Translations under genes and position numbers: made by a program
Part shown: positions 8,829 to 18,969 of the stretch, in pieces
How positions within the stretch are numbered: position 1 is the stretch's first letter
Layout of the letters: every line of letters begins with the position of its first letter
Source of the DNA: Dermatophagoides farinae
Lineage: Eukaryota > Arthropoda > Arachnida > Sarcoptiformes > Pyroglyphidae
Direction of reading: 5' to 3'
NCBI RefSeq assembly: GCF_024713945.1
Contig: NW_027461517.1
Location: forward strand, 62,001 to 126,000
DNA length: 64,000 bases
The notes under the pieces: model-generated
What the model saw: only the letters and a program-made list of their open reading frames with translations
What the model was told of the DNA's origin: nothing
The model's database searches: none

Positions 8829-9167
8829 TTCAATAAGTATACAACCGTGTCGTTCGTTTAATGATTCCCACTATCTGTTATATATCACAGTTAAACTATA
8901 ATTAGCATTTTTCTTTTATTATATCCAATCTGATTTTTTTATATTTTTTCTGGCTTACAGCACGCCAAAATTTTTTGTAAAAATTTCAATTTAAAAAATG
9001 TAAAGTTATTTGATATCTCTACGCTACATACTCACAGAAAAAGTTATTGGTAGATGTACAATAAGAGCACTTCGTCCTGTTTTGTGTAAATAATAATTTC
9101 TATCGCTTCTAATTTAGACAAAACATTTTCTTACAAATATTTTGGCTCTATTATTTAGCAAGCAAAT
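8829..9167. other. AT-rich divergent intergenic region, no gene seen
   Basis: The 339 bases separate divergent alpha-SNAP and S7 genes and hold long A and T runs. I see no open frame with coding character and no tRNA-like or snRNA-like sequence. It probably contains the two promoters. Confidence 0.5.
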
Positions 9168-9728
9168 ATGGCTAATCAGGTTAGTTCTCTTAAATCTGAA
9201 GTTCTAAGAACTTTGAATGACTTCGCTGAAATTTCCCAGTCGCCCGAAGTCGCCAAGGCTTTGAAAAATGCCAAACTTCTTTCCGCTCGTGAGTACGACG
9301 TTGAAGGAACTTCTCGTAAGGCTTTGGTTCTTTGCTATTCTTACAGGTCCTTTATGAAAGATATCAAGCCAATCCAAACAAAAATCTGTAATGAATTAGA
9401 AAAGAAAACCAAGAGACATGTTTGTTTCGTTGCCAAGCGTGATGTTTACGACAAACATCAAAAACGTCCAGGTCAGAGAATTCGTCCTTTCTCCAGAACT
9501 TTAGCTAGCTACCAAAACGCTTTGTTAAAAGACATCATTGGTAACATTGACATAGTCAACCGTAGAATCATTATTTCTCCAAGTGGCGAACGTGTTATCA
9601 AAATCTTCTTGAACCCAGAGGACAAACTCAGAGACAACATTGAAGAAAAACTTCCCACTTTCAGTACTGTTTACTCTAAACTAATTTCTAAAAAAGTTGC
9701 TTTCGAATTTGCTGACTACGTAATCTAA
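9168..9728 (+). CDS. RPS7: 40S ribosomal protein S7 (eS7)
   Basis: A 186-residue protein, close to the 190-194 residues of eS7. Family landmarks are in order: KALVLCYSYRSF, then NELEKKTKRHVCFVAKR, the basic SRTLASYQNALLKD helix, VNRRIIISPSGERVIKIFL and a terminal YSKLISKKVAFEF strand. It sits on the small subunit and is needed for 18S rRNA maturation. Base use differs from neighbours in the way expected of an abundant protein. The central basic loop is shorter than in animals. No intron is visible, although ribosomal protein genes often keep introns in reduced genomes. Confidence 0.93.
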   Translation: MANQVSSLKSEVLRTLNDFAEISQSPEVAKALKNAKLLSAREYDVEGTSRKALVLCYSYRSFMKDIKPIQTKICNELEKKTKRHVCFVAKRDVYDKHQKRPGQRIRPFSRTLASYQNALLKDIIGNIDIVNRRIIISPSGERVIKIFLNPEDKLRDNIEEKLPTFSTVYSKLISKKVAFEFADYVI

Positions 9729-10002
9729 AACAACTTACTCAAGACGTTTCTAATTAGTTGATTTTTACAATTGGTTTCATGAGTAATTTCTTTTACGTTT
9801 GGCTAGTATGCCACATTCTATAAATGTATCAATCAGATTAGACCTTTATAAAATTATATAATAAATATTTTCTTTCCCCGCATATTATCGATAAAAAAAT
9901 TTTCGTATGGTATAGGCCGCTGAAAAACTCATCGAATCGTGTCTTTACTCTCTGTAAATTTCAGAAAAAACAATAGCTAATATTGTTACTTAAGTAGCGC
10001 AA

Positions 10003-11262
10003 ATGTCGTCCATAGTTGATGAAATAACTCTCGAGAGTGCAACTAATTTCAGAGGACGAATAGCCTTGGCTGCTTTGACGGGTCGAAAATTACATTTAAA
10101 AAATGTCCACGCTGATGACAACATTTCTCCAGGTTTGCGGCCGCACGAGGCTGCTATTTTAAAGTTACTGCAACTCGTTTCAGAAGACATTGAAATCAAA
10201 GTCTCAGCCAACAACACAAACGTCATTATAAATCCTGGATTATTACTAGGTTGCAAAGACAAGCTAGTTTTTGAGTGCCCCACTACTCGAGGAATTTCTT
10301 ACTATTTAGAATTTCTATGTATGATATGCTACTTTTTCAGTTTTCCGTTGAACATCAAGCTTATGGGGGTGACAAACCACACGTTAGACCCGTCGGTGAA
10401 CAGTTTTTTTATAGCTATCTCTAGCTTTCAAAAACGCGTTAATCTCCCGGTTTTGTCTGTGAATGTCGAGGCTCGTGGCTTACTTCCAGACGGCGGAGGT
10501 TCAGTAACTGTCACCTGCCCAGTTGTCAAAAAGATTGAGCCTTTTACCATTTTAAACACAGGAAAGATATACAAACTTCGTGGTTCTGCCTTCTCATGCC
10601 ATGTTACAAAAAACTTTGTCGTGCGAATGATCTCGCAAATTAGAGAAATATTCAACCACGTTTTGAGCGACGTATATATATATGAAGATGTATGCGGAAA
10701 AGAAAAAGCAGGAAAGTCAACTGGATTTGGTGTTGAACTCGTTGCGGAAACTTTCTTAGGCACAATGTACGTTTCTGACTCTCACGTCTGTAACGAATCA
10801 TCCAACGATGCTGACAAAAATGTACCACGACAAATTTACAACGCCGACACCAACGACGTAAATAAAGTTGTTGTGGAAGCAACATCGAAGCTTTTGACCG
10901 AGCTCTCGTATGGTGCTACCGTTGATTATACTCTTCAGAAATACTGCATACTAATGATGTTGCTAGCTGACGACGTTGCCAAGTCCTTAGTGACAGTTTC
11001 TATGCTTTCTAAAGAAAACATACTATTCTTGCGAGACATCAACTTTATAACAGGTACGTTTTTTGACTGTGATTCTGTTGCTGAATTGCACACTCTAATC
11101 CAGTCGCACAAAAAACAAGAATTACCTAGTGCCCAAGAAGAAGAAACGCCGGCAACCTCGTTCGAACCCCCTTCCGAATTACAAACTAAAATGCAAAAAA
11201 AATCAATTTTCTTACGTGTCAAAGGACTCTCTGTGCACAATCTTACTCGATCAACTTTTTAA
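10003..11262 (+). CDS. RCL1: RNA 3'-phosphate cyclase-like protein Rcl1
   Basis: A 419-residue member of the RNA cyclase fold. GRIALAALTGRKLHLKNV, DDNISPGLRPHEAAILKLL and TTRGISYYLEFLCMICYFF match the Rcl1 branch, as does GVTNHTLDPSVNSF. Rcl1 is the catalytically inactive relative of RNA cyclase that partners the GTPase Bms1 and acts in early 18S rRNA cleavage in the nucleolus. The catalytic histidine region of true cyclases (near residue 300) is not visible here, which agrees with the Rcl1 assignment. It is about 50 residues longer than yeast Rcl1; the extra residues are a low-complexity EEETPATSFEPPSE insert near the C-terminus. Confidence 0.85.
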   Translation: MSSIVDEITLESATNFRGRIALAALTGRKLHLKNVHADDNISPGLRPHEAAILKLLQLVSEDIEIKVSANNTNVIINPGLLLGCKDKLVFECPTTRGISYYLEFLCMICYFFSFPLNIKLMGVTNHTLDPSVNSFFIAISSFQKRVNLPVLSVNVEARGLLPDGGGSVTVTCPVVKKIEPFTILNTGKIYKLRGSAFSCHVTKNFVVRMISQIREIFNHVLSDVYIYEDVCGKEKAGKSTGFGVELVAETFLGTMYVSDSHVCNESSNDADKNVPRQIYNADTNDVNKVVVEATSKLLTELSYGATVDYTLQKYCILMMLLADDVAKSLVTVSMLSKENILFLRDINFITGTFFDCDSVAELHTLIQSHKKQELPSAQEEETPATSFEPPSELQTKMQKKSIFLRVKGLSVHNLTRSTF

Positions 11263-11399
11263 TTTGCTTTTTAATTTTTAAATGTGTTTTTATTTCTAAA
11301 ATGAAACCTTATATTTATTTAACCTGTGATTTTTGGATAAGTCAGTTCGTATATGAGTGCAGCTATTGAGGCCTGCAGTACTGAAACAAGTTAAATAAA

Positions 11400-12128
11400 A
11401 TGTTCGGACAAATGAAAGGTTTTAAGTTTTGCCCTTTGGCATTAACTTTTTATCTTCTTGCTATGTTATTAACGCTCGTTTTTTTGCATAACATCGCGAT
11501 TTTTAGAAAAGATCTTGGCGTGTTTCTTCCAATACATAGCGCGGCGGTTATCATCGTTGGCAAACCTTCTGGCGGAGCGATCGAAGAATACGTGTTTCTA
11601 AGACAGTTGCCTTCCGTTTACTGGGTAGCTAACTTTGTGCGGTTGGAACAAATTTGGTTGATAATTAGTTCGTTGACGGCTTGTAATTATCTTATAACTA
11701 AGAAAAAAGTATTTGTTTACTCGGTTTATCTGTGTATACTTGGTTACAGTGCTTGCTATTTATTGACCGATATGGTGCTGCTCTACCTTTACAGTAAAGG
11801 CTTTTTATTTTCCGGCTTAAATAACAACCTTGAAAAGTCAAAATATTTTTTCTTTTTCAGCAATCTAAAATGGCCGATGTCTTTTTGGATCAGCTTAATC
11901 ACTAAAGGAGCCTTCAGTTTAATTATTTGTTACAATCTCGCAAACGTAGTCTACTCATTTTATAATGTACTTTGCGCAAATGGTAGCGGATGGGAATACA
12001 TGCGCGCTCTTGAGCTACCTGGCTGGCAGGCTTATCAAGAAGAAATCAAAAAGAAAAAAATATTTAATAGAGACAACTCTAGATATAATGGTTATGAACC
12101 AATGATCACTTTACACAGGGAAAAATAA
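11400..12128 (+). CDS. Multi-pass membrane protein of unknown function
   Basis: A 242-residue protein with about five hydrophobic segments: residues about 11-31, 77-97, 102-127, 150-165 and 168-190. The soluble C-terminal tail is charged (EEIKKKKIFNRDNSR). A short lumenal or cytosolic loop contains an aromatic LPSVYWVANFV run. No family is recognised. The start ATG at 11401 region is followed by a first helix that could act as a signal anchor. The frame is uninterrupted, so no intron is needed. Confidence 0.55.
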   Translation: MFGQMKGFKFCPLALTFYLLAMLLTLVFLHNIAIFRKDLGVFLPIHSAAVIIVGKPSGGAIEEYVFLRQLPSVYWVANFVRLEQIWLIISSLTACNYLITKKKVFVYSVYLCILGYSACYLLTDMVLLYLYSKGFLFSGLNNNLEKSKYFFFFSNLKWPMSFWISLITKGAFSLIICYNLANVVYSFYNVLCANGSGWEYMRALELPGWQAYQEEIKKKKIFNRDNSRYNGYEPMITLHREK

Positions 12129-12359
12129 ACTTCAGTTGTCTAGAAATACAAACGCAGGACACCGACAATAACTAATAGTAACAGTATTCTATAAGCGATA
12201 CTGCTTGTTAATTAATTAAATAGAGTCTCATTATAAGTATGATAACATTGTTTTCTAGGTTAAATAGATTTTTCGAACTTACTAAAATAGTATAACTAGG
12301 ATTCTGCTTTTGGAGCAATAACCATTATACCGGAAATTTGCTAAAAAATATTATTCTTA

Positions 12360-15029
12360 CTAACTTACTTTTAAAACATATTTCTCTGTAAAAGCTTTAG
12401 AATTGAAGTAGTTGCGAACTATTAGTTCAGGAAGTCCATGTAAATTCTTGCACAAATTAATGATATCTTCTGCAGGAAGTTCGCCGTCTAACTTGACTTG
12501 CTCGTCGTTGATGTTTGTCAAAATCATTTGCTCTTGAATATGCCGGGTAAAATTCGACATTATTAACTGATCTATGAGTTCTTCTGGGCTGTTTGCAAGG
12601 GCACGATACACACCAAATCGTTTACTGAGTGCCAACCCAATCGAGTTCTTCTGGATTTGTACAAAAGATTCGAGTACAGTAGAAATTGCGAAATCAATGT
12701 CAGACTTACTAACCACAGGGCTCAAGCGCATTTTCGCAAAAGCCGTGCTTATTCTGAGTAATGATTCCAAATTTCTCACAGTCATAGGCATGTTTCCTGA
12801 ATGAGCTGTAACCTGTCTTAGCGTGGTGTAGAAATTAACGATCTTAGATTCGTTTTGAGGCTGTAGTTTTGGAAAACACGTTTCTCTAGCGTACATAATA
12901 TATTTAGTTAAATATTCTTCTGGAATAATATTATCATTAACAACCCATCGCGGAATTCCTTCTTCATTTAAGGAATAATCGATCTGACTGGTCAACTGGT
13001 TCATGCTATTATAGTTTGTACCCGTTTGACTTTGTGAATTCAAGTAAGCCTTCTCATCGTTCACGCTGTGAGCGAAAATATGAGAATTTATTACGTGGTT
13101 TGCTAAATTTAAATCCTGCAACGGGAAAGCTTTATCACGAATTATACAAATTATATCGAACCTAGACAAAATAGGTCCGCTTAAATCGACGTTTCTGCTG
13201 AGATTTAAAGTTGGATTGTATTTATCTCCAATTGGATTTGCTGCAGCAATAACAGAACACCGAGCTTGTAGTGATGCTACAATTCCCGCTTTACTAATTG
13301 AAATAGATTGTTGTTCCATTGCTTCGTGAATACTAACCCTATCTTGCTCAGTCATTTTATCGAACTCATCAATTAAACAAATTCCTTGATCAGCACAAAC
13401 GAATGCTCCCGCCTCAAGAGACCATTCTCCAGTAACAGTGTTTCTCTTTACAACTGCAGTGAGTCCGACTCCTGAAGCTCCTTTACCTGTTGTCAGAATT
13501 GTTTTTGGAAATATGTGCTCAACATATTTTAAAAACTGCGATTTACCCATCCCTGGATCTCCAATCAGCAAAACATTTATATCTCCACGAATATTATGTC
13601 CTTCTGAAGCTAATTTCCTGTTACCTCCAAATAAAGCAGTGACAAGAGCTGTCTTGATAAACTGATTACCCCAAACAGCCGGAGCTATCGATTTAATCAA
13701 TTTTTGCCTAATTTGTGGGTGCTTAGATAATTTATAAAAGATCTTTATATCTGTTGGGCTTAAGTCCTTTATTCGTAGACTTTTGCGTTTTTGTACGTAG
13801 TTAGCTTTGAGTGTTTGTGTAAATAATGAAAAACCAACTTTACTGACTAATGAGATACTTTGATGAACTTCATATTGGCCTGTTACCAACACATCATCAC
13901 CTGGCTTTATCACATTAGTGAGAGAACCAAAAAGCTCGACTGTAAATTGATTAGGTATATCACCAGGCGGAATCGTTGAAGTTAATTCTTGCAAAACTAT
14001 TTGTTGATAATTCTCATAAACCGTGTTTTCCTGAGACACCAGAAATGGACCTTTCGATTGGCAATCTAGACATATTTTTTTAATGGTATTTTCAGTATGT
14101 ATAGTTATTCTATAAGGCCCATTGATCTCACTACCACAGTTTAGACATTTATAATACACAATTTTAAGTTGCGGAGACGCTTCGGTACGCTTGATACATA
14201 TACCTTCAACACAAATAAATTTATTTATGTGACCTGGAGTAATTTCACGAATTCTAAGAGAGAATGGGAAATTCGAAATTCTACACGCAATCGCTTTTTT
14301 TACATAAACGCTAGGATTTATTGCTTTAGCTATTGATAATACTATTTCATTGCAAAATGGTAATACAGTATCAGAGAAATTAATTAACCAATTGGTGAAG
14401 CGTTGGTCAAATTCGTTCAAATCTCGATAATCAATGACTAAGAAGTTATCTTCGTTATATACACACTGTTGAATTAATTTTATATATTTACCCACACCGG
14501 TTGATTCATTAACTTGAAAATACCAAAGAAAACCTTCAAAAATGATTTTTAAAGATTGAATTGACTTTTCGTTATTAAAACTAGATATATAAGCAGTGGG
14601 AATTTTTTGTGGGATTTCATTCACTAGACAGTCTACTAATGAAGCTCTGACCGCTTCAACTGTGTTCAGGCTAGGTTTGTCAATATTAATTTTCATTGAT
14701 CCAATTTGAAAAGCTTGAGTTTCTAACATATCATCCTCGTCGTCTGAAACATTTTTATCATCTATACCCAAATTTTGAAATAAATTTTCTATTCTTCCTC
14801 TTATAATGCTTTCTTTTAGCGGATCATTATCGATCATTTTGATACCTTGGTGTGTATATCCAATGTCATGGCCGTCTATATCATCCACTATTTCCTCTTC
14901 CTCATTTTCATCACCTTGTGATTCTAAGTCTTCGTGATTGGTATCTTCTAATTCATAGTCGCTTATTTCGGATTCAAAATTGTCATCTGACGAAACGGCC
15001 TCGTTTTCGTTGAAAGTTTCATTATTCAT
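12360..15029 (-). CDS. MCM2: DNA replication licensing factor MCM2
   Basis: An 889-residue AAA+ helicase subunit, normal for MCM2. The first 90 residues are acidic, as in MCM2. A four-cysteine zinc finger (CLNC...CLDC) lies at about 296-325. The ATPase core has Walker A GDPGMGKSQ at about 488, Walker B CLIDEFDKM at about 553, sensor AAANP and the arginine-finger motif LSRFD at about 622. The MCM2-type stretch EQQSISISKAGIVASLQARC separates it from other MCMs. It is part of the MCM2-7 ring that is loaded at origins and unwinds DNA. The gene is 2.7 kb with no intron. It is divergent from the dynamin gene. Confidence 0.95.
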   Translation of the reverse strand: MNNETFNENEAVSSDDNFESEISDYELEDTNHEDLESQGDENEEEEIVDDIDGHDIGYTHQGIKMIDNDPLKESIIRGRIENLFQNLGIDDKNVSDDEDDMLETQAFQIGSMKINIDKPSLNTVEAVRASLVDCLVNEIPQKIPTAYISSFNNEKSIQSLKIIFEGFLWYFQVNESTGVGKYIKLIQQCVYNEDNFLVIDYRDLNEFDQRFTNWLINFSDTVLPFCNEIVLSIAKAINPSVYVKKAIACRISNFPFSLRIREITPGHINKFICVEGICIKRTEASPQLKIVYYKCLNCGSEINGPYRITIHTENTIKKICLDCQSKGPFLVSQENTVYENYQQIVLQELTSTIPPGDIPNQFTVELFGSLTNVIKPGDDVLVTGQYEVHQSISLVSKVGFSLFTQTLKANYVQKRKSLRIKDLSPTDIKIFYKLSKHPQIRQKLIKSIAPAVWGNQFIKTALVTALFGGNRKLASEGHNIRGDINVLLIGDPGMGKSQFLKYVEHIFPKTILTTGKGASGVGLTAVVKRNTVTGEWSLEAGAFVCADQGICLIDEFDKMTEQDRVSIHEAMEQQSISISKAGIVASLQARCSVIAAANPIGDKYNPTLNLSRNVDLSGPILSRFDIICIIRDKAFPLQDLNLANHVINSHIFAHSVNDEKAYLNSQSQTGTNYNSMNQLTSQIDYSLNEEGIPRWVVNDNIIPEEYLTKYIMYARETCFPKLQPQNESKIVNFYTTLRQVTAHSGNMPMTVRNLESLLRISTAFAKMRLSPVVSKSDIDFAISTVLESFVQIQKNSIGLALSKRFGVYRALANSPEELIDQLIMSNFTRHIQEQMILTNINDEQVKLDGELPAEDIINLCKNLHGLPELIVRNYFNSKAFTEKYVLKVS

Positions 15030-15235
15030 TGTACTTTATATTTTAAGAATTTTTCTAACATTTCTTTAGTATTTTTGCTAAAAAGAATTTTCCATACTTG
15101 TACTTCATAATGATAGCATCGTCTTTAATATAATTAAATTATGAGAAAACTATTTACTAGTTAAAGAAAACTATTCTGTGTGTAACTTTCTCGGAAAAGC
15201 TTTTGGAATTCATAATTCTGCATATTTTTTTGTTT

Positions 15236-17416
15236 ATGACTGTAAGAAATTGGATACATAGATATACTTCTCGATCATCGCGTGTCGAGACTGATATAGA
15301 AGCAAATGAGTTTGGTATTTCTTTTATGAATTCTACCAATTCTCCAATTGACAAAAAAAATCCAATGTTGAACATTAACCCAAAAAATAAATTAAACTTA
15401 ATTTGCGAAATTCAGAATTTACTCGATCAATTGAACTGGCACGCTCCGTTTCATGATTTCATAGAAAATATTCCTAGATTAGTTGTAGTTGGAGCTCAAA
15501 GTGTTGGGAAAACTAGTATTTTAGAAAAAATAATCGGTCATTCTGATGTAATGCCTAAAGGAAATGGAATGGTAACACGACAGCCTGTTTCATTTAGATT
15601 ATATTATGAAAAATCAATTGATTTTTACGCAATTTTATCACTGAAGGTCCCTCCTCCTTCATATGATCAAATTCAAAAAGACGTGGTAGATGCAGCTGAC
15701 AATCGGTACGTTGTAGCTACAACTCCTCATGAACTTTCAGAGACCGCCTATAAATTTTTAAAGACAGACAAGTGGTTGGTTGAAACTCCTTTATTTATCA
15801 AAATTTACAGCCGAAAGTGTCCTAATTTATCACTAGTAGATTTACCGGGCTTAATCAGAGTACCGGATGATAGACAGCCTAAAGATTTAGATGAGCAAAT
15901 AAAAAAATTAATCATGTCTTATATAACGCAGTCCAACACGGTTATTGTGGCAATAAGTCCTGCTAATCAAGATATAGCAACTTCAGATAGCTTAAAATTA
16001 GCTCGTGAAGTAGATCCAACAGGAAATCGAACCGTAGGAGTCATATCTAAATACGACTTAGTAGGCTCGGATGAAATAATTGAGGGAGTAATTAAAGGTA
16101 AACTTTATAAGTTACGTTATGGATATATTCCAATCATAATATCAAACGAAAAACCAGCTGAAGAAGAAAAAACGATTAAAAATTTAATTACTAGACTAGA
16201 AGTGGTATTGTTCAATATAATGGCCAGTTCAATTAGCTTGTTAAAAAAAAAATTTGATCAAAAACTCGGAGAGATCAACAAAGAACTAACTAGTTTTAAG
16301 TCATTAGACACTATTGCTGTAAATACTATGCATATAACAAAACAATCATTCTCATTTAACAAAAAGAAAGAAGGCCAAACCTTGAGTCAATTGAACGAAT
16401 CTAGCTGTTTTTATACATTCGTCACAACTCTAAACGAATACGTGTCTTCCTTCGAGGATGTGCTCGAGGGTAGAGCACTTTTTTCAAGAGATAACTTAGT
16501 GGGTGGGAGTTTATTAATTGAACTATTGAATGGGGCTTATAAGAACGAACTATATAGTATTGATCCAACTATTGATATCAATTCAACCGCATTAAATATA
16601 GCGATAAAAAATTGTTGTGGTAATAGTACATACATTTTCACTCCTGAAAAAGTGTTTGACGTCATAATTCGTGAAAAAATTAAAATGATGTATTCAATAG
16701 TTGAATCATATATAAATAAATCAATGAAATTACTACTCGAGATGAATCAAACCGTGCTTGAGTTGGTTCCATATTTTACATTATATCTTAAATTGAAAGA
16801 CGCAATAAAAGAAAAAGTTTTAAGTTATTGCGAAGAGAATACTAGAATCTGTCAAGAATTTTGTCGAAACATCATAAACATCGAACTAGCTTATATTAAT
16901 AAACGACACCCTGATTTCATGTACGCTTTTGAATCATTATTAAACACACCTAAGAATGATAATTTAGACAAAATAACGGTCAAAGCTTTTTCTGAAAGTC
17001 AGTTCAACGCTAAAAACGATGAGGAAATAAAATTAACGGAAAGAAAAAATAAATTTGACGAAGAGTTGAATTTGTATAGCGATACTGATTCAACTGGAGA
17101 TTTGTATAGTAATTCGAGTACTAACGTCGTAGCAATCAGTACCCCTATCGGGCATATAGAACCAACAAAAGATACAGAAGAGTACGACACGAACACCCAG
17201 CTAATAAAACGATTAGTCAAGTCTTATTTCGAAATAGTCAGAAAAAACATTTATGACAGCTCTCAAAAAGCCATTATGCATTTCCTGATAAATGGCACCA
17301 AACTAAGTATTCAAAACAACTTGATCGTCAGTCTGCAGCCTAACGTTTCAAAACTTATACAATTAGATTCTGGATCATTAAAAGAAAGGGAAAATCTTTA
17401 CATTCGTAAAAAGTAA
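15236..17416 (+). CDS. Dynamin-family GTPase (Vps1/DRP type)
   Basis: About 726 residues from the ATG at 15236; the frame is open 33 bases further upstream without an ATG. The GTPase domain has G1 GAQSVGKTS at about 85, G2 threonine in MVTRQPV, G3 DLPG at about 201 and G4 SKYD at about 270 (usually TKxD). A stalk region and a C-terminal GED-like helix set (about 650-726, beginning QLIKRLVKSYFEIVRK) follow. There is no PH domain or proline-rich tail, as in Vps1, Dnm1 and plant DRP3. Such proteins cut vacuolar, peroxisomal or mitochondrial membranes. Which of these it serves cannot be told from sequence by eye. A serine-rich, acidic insert lies just before the GED. Confidence 0.85.
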   Translation: MTVRNWIHRYTSRSSRVETDIEANEFGISFMNSTNSPIDKKNPMLNINPKNKLNLICEIQNLLDQLNWHAPFHDFIENIPRLVVVGAQSVGKTSILEKIIGHSDVMPKGNGMVTRQPVSFRLYYEKSIDFYAILSLKVPPPSYDQIQKDVVDAADNRYVVATTPHELSETAYKFLKTDKWLVETPLFIKIYSRKCPNLSLVDLPGLIRVPDDRQPKDLDEQIKKLIMSYITQSNTVIVAISPANQDIATSDSLKLAREVDPTGNRTVGVISKYDLVGSDEIIEGVIKGKLYKLRYGYIPIIISNEKPAEEEKTIKNLITRLEVVLFNIMASSISLLKKKFDQKLGEINKELTSFKSLDTIAVNTMHITKQSFSFNKKKEGQTLSQLNESSCFYTFVTTLNEYVSSFEDVLEGRALFSRDNLVGGSLLIELLNGAYKNELYSIDPTIDINSTALNIAIKNCCGNSTYIFTPEKVFDVIIREKIKMMYSIVESYINKSMKLLLEMNQTVLELVPYFTLYLKLKDAIKEKVLSYCEENTRICQEFCRNIINIELAYINKRHPDFMYAFESLLNTPKNDNLDKITVKAFSESQFNAKNDEEIKLTERKNKFDEELNLYSDTDSTGDLYSNSSTNVVAISTPIGHIEPTKDTEEYDTNTQLIKRLVKSYFEIVRKNIYDSSQKAIMHFLINGTKLSIQNNLIVSLQPNVSKLIQLDSGSLKERENLYIRKK

Positions 17417-17869
17417 GTTTCTAAAGACATAATAATTTTAGTTTGTTGGAACGAGCAAAGTCACTTATTGAGTTAGTGGAAAAAACAGACGCTTAATTGT
17501 GTCAAAATTGCAAATGTAATTTTTATGCTTGTACAGTCAAAAAGTTAAATATATCTAAAAAATTTGGGAAGTTGAATTAAACGCGATTTTAGCATTGACC
17601 GCAATATAACTATAGTTTCAATGTTCTCAATGCATTACTTTGAGAGATAAATACTATTTTATGGATTGTAAAAACTTAGTTATAAGTTTTCTCAATTAGA
17701 GCCAAATTTTCAATTTAGAGCGCTGCCATCGGCACGTTTAAAGGTCGTAAGCAAGAAAATCAATCAAATTTTTTCACAGAACCGGTTAAAAGATAATAAA
17801 ATATTTAATTTTAATTATTACGTTGCGGAGCGGTAATATGGCTGCCGGGGAGAAAAAATAATATTAATC
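17417..17869. other. Intergenic AT-rich region
   Basis: The 453 bases after the dynamin gene hold only short frames. A complete minimal frame of seven codons starts at 17838 and ends (TAA at 17859-17861) just before the ATG of the next small gene at 17870, so it could act as an upstream open frame. No RNA gene is recognised. Confidence 0.4.
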
Positions 17870-18079
17870 ATGGTGGAAAAATTGTACGCGGATGCGCAAT
17901 TGCTCGAGTTTATTCGCCAAACGAACAAGAGTTTGGGGTACAGCGGAAAAGTACGTTTCTTCTGGTATTTTCATATCTAGGTTCGCGTAGAAAAACGAGT
18001 TTTGGACAAGCTCAACAACGTGGCTCACGTCATCGCGCTGTCTGTTTTGACGGATGCAAACGAACAAAGCAAAGAGTAA
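17870..18079 (+). CDS. Small two-exon gene, 59-residue helical protein
   Basis: Exons 17870-17950 and 17981-18079. Exon 1 codes 27 residues starting MVEKLYADAQ and ends in phase 0. The 30-base intron (GTACGT...TCTAG) would add a stop if retained. Exon 2 gives 32 residues including VEKRVLDKLNNVAHVIALSV and ends EQSKE. The joined protein is a short amphipathic helical sequence in two helices; a histone-fold or other small complex subunit is possible but not shown. The donor GAGTAAGT at the stop codon could instead splice to an acceptor at 18115, which would change only the last residues (to KDV). Base use is richer in G+C than the flanks, which supports coding. The minus-strand frame in the same place is treated as a shadow. 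Confidence 0.55.
17951..17980 (+). other. 30-nt spliceosomal intron
   Basis: It begins GTACGT and ends ATCTAG, in phase 0. The length is a multiple of three and the final TAG is an in-frame stop if the intron is kept. Splicing joins codons 27 and 28 of the small gene. Confidence 0.6.
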
Positions 18080-18345
18080 GTAATTATTATTTTACGCAAA
18101 ATAAAATAATTCCAGCGTCTGATCAGAGATCAATCTTTTTTTAGCAAATTAATCAATCGTCAAGCAATAATCAATGCAGCCAAAAATTATTGGTATTGTG
18201 GTTAACTCGATGGTATTTTTTCTTTGTTTTTTTTGTTCCAAAATCCAGATTCTCTTGTAATTTTAATCAGCTTAAAATATTTATTACATAGATTAAGAAA
18301 TCAATAAGTTCTTTAAGAACCGAACGCAACCCAGATCATCAAAAA

Positions 18346-18969
18346 ATGTTTGATATTATTAATAATTCGCAACTAAGTCAAGACTCTCATTACCAAAGAT
18401 TGGTGTCGAATGCAATTCAGGAGGCGTCATTTCTTACTATCCATCCCGAGTGGTTTGAAAAATACCTTACCTATTCCAAATTTAACTACGGTCAATCTAA
18501 AGATAATAGCAAGCTTGCGATGTCGAGGCGCTGCATTGCTTTATCCTCTAAGAATACCGACTGTGAAAAAATCTACAACCTACTTTCTAACTGTTCCACG
18601 GACTCAGAAACTCAGTGCAACAAGTTGATGAACAGCTGCATCAACAATCTAGGATGCAACAACATGTTTATTTCAACTAAAACTTTGAAAAAACGAAAAG
18701 TAGTCTCCAACAACAAAATATCCACGAAGTCGTACATTAAACGGGACTTCATTCCGATGGTTTGTTGCTGCTGCGAAGTCCGAAGTACGCCGCAATGGCG
18801 ATACATTCAAGATTTGCGTTTTTGCAATGCGTGCTACATGAGGCTCAAGCGACGCGCTGACTGCATCATAAACAGTTCAGACAAGTCGGCCACGGCACTC
18901 AATAGATCTACGCATCGTGAAGAAATGATCTTACTGATGGAAAAGATTTTTTTGAAGGAAAAAAGATAA
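18346..18969 (+). CDS. GATA-type zinc-finger protein
   Basis: A 207-residue protein with one GATA-like finger at about 139-170: CCCCEVRSTPQWR...CNACYMRLKRR. The STPxWR and CNACY cores match GATA factors, which bind WGATAR DNA sites. The loop between the cysteine pairs has 16 residues, one fewer than the usual 17, and a basic tail follows the finger as it does in GATA proteins. The first 130 residues are asparagine/serine-rich with a few cysteines and match nothing known. It is likely a nuclear transcription factor; its targets are unknown. Confidence 0.75.
   Translation: MFDIINNSQLSQDSHYQRLVSNAIQEASFLTIHPEWFEKYLTYSKFNYGQSKDNSKLAMSRRCIALSSKNTDCEKIYNLLSNCSTDSETQCNKLMNSCINNLGCNNMFISTKTLKKRKVVSNNKISTKSYIKRDFIPMVCCCCEVRSTPQWRYIQDLRFCNACYMRLKRRADCIINSSDKSATALNRSTHREEMILLMEKIFLKEKR

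Noticed and set aside
17864-18067. A 67-codon minus-strand frame
   Set aside because: The plus strand has a two-exon gene with canonical splice sites and better protein-like composition; the minus frame runs through the intron.
18075-18115. Third intron in the small gene at 17870
   Set aside because: The signals are possible (GTAAGT to CCAG), but it would only replace the last residues; it is kept as an alternative.
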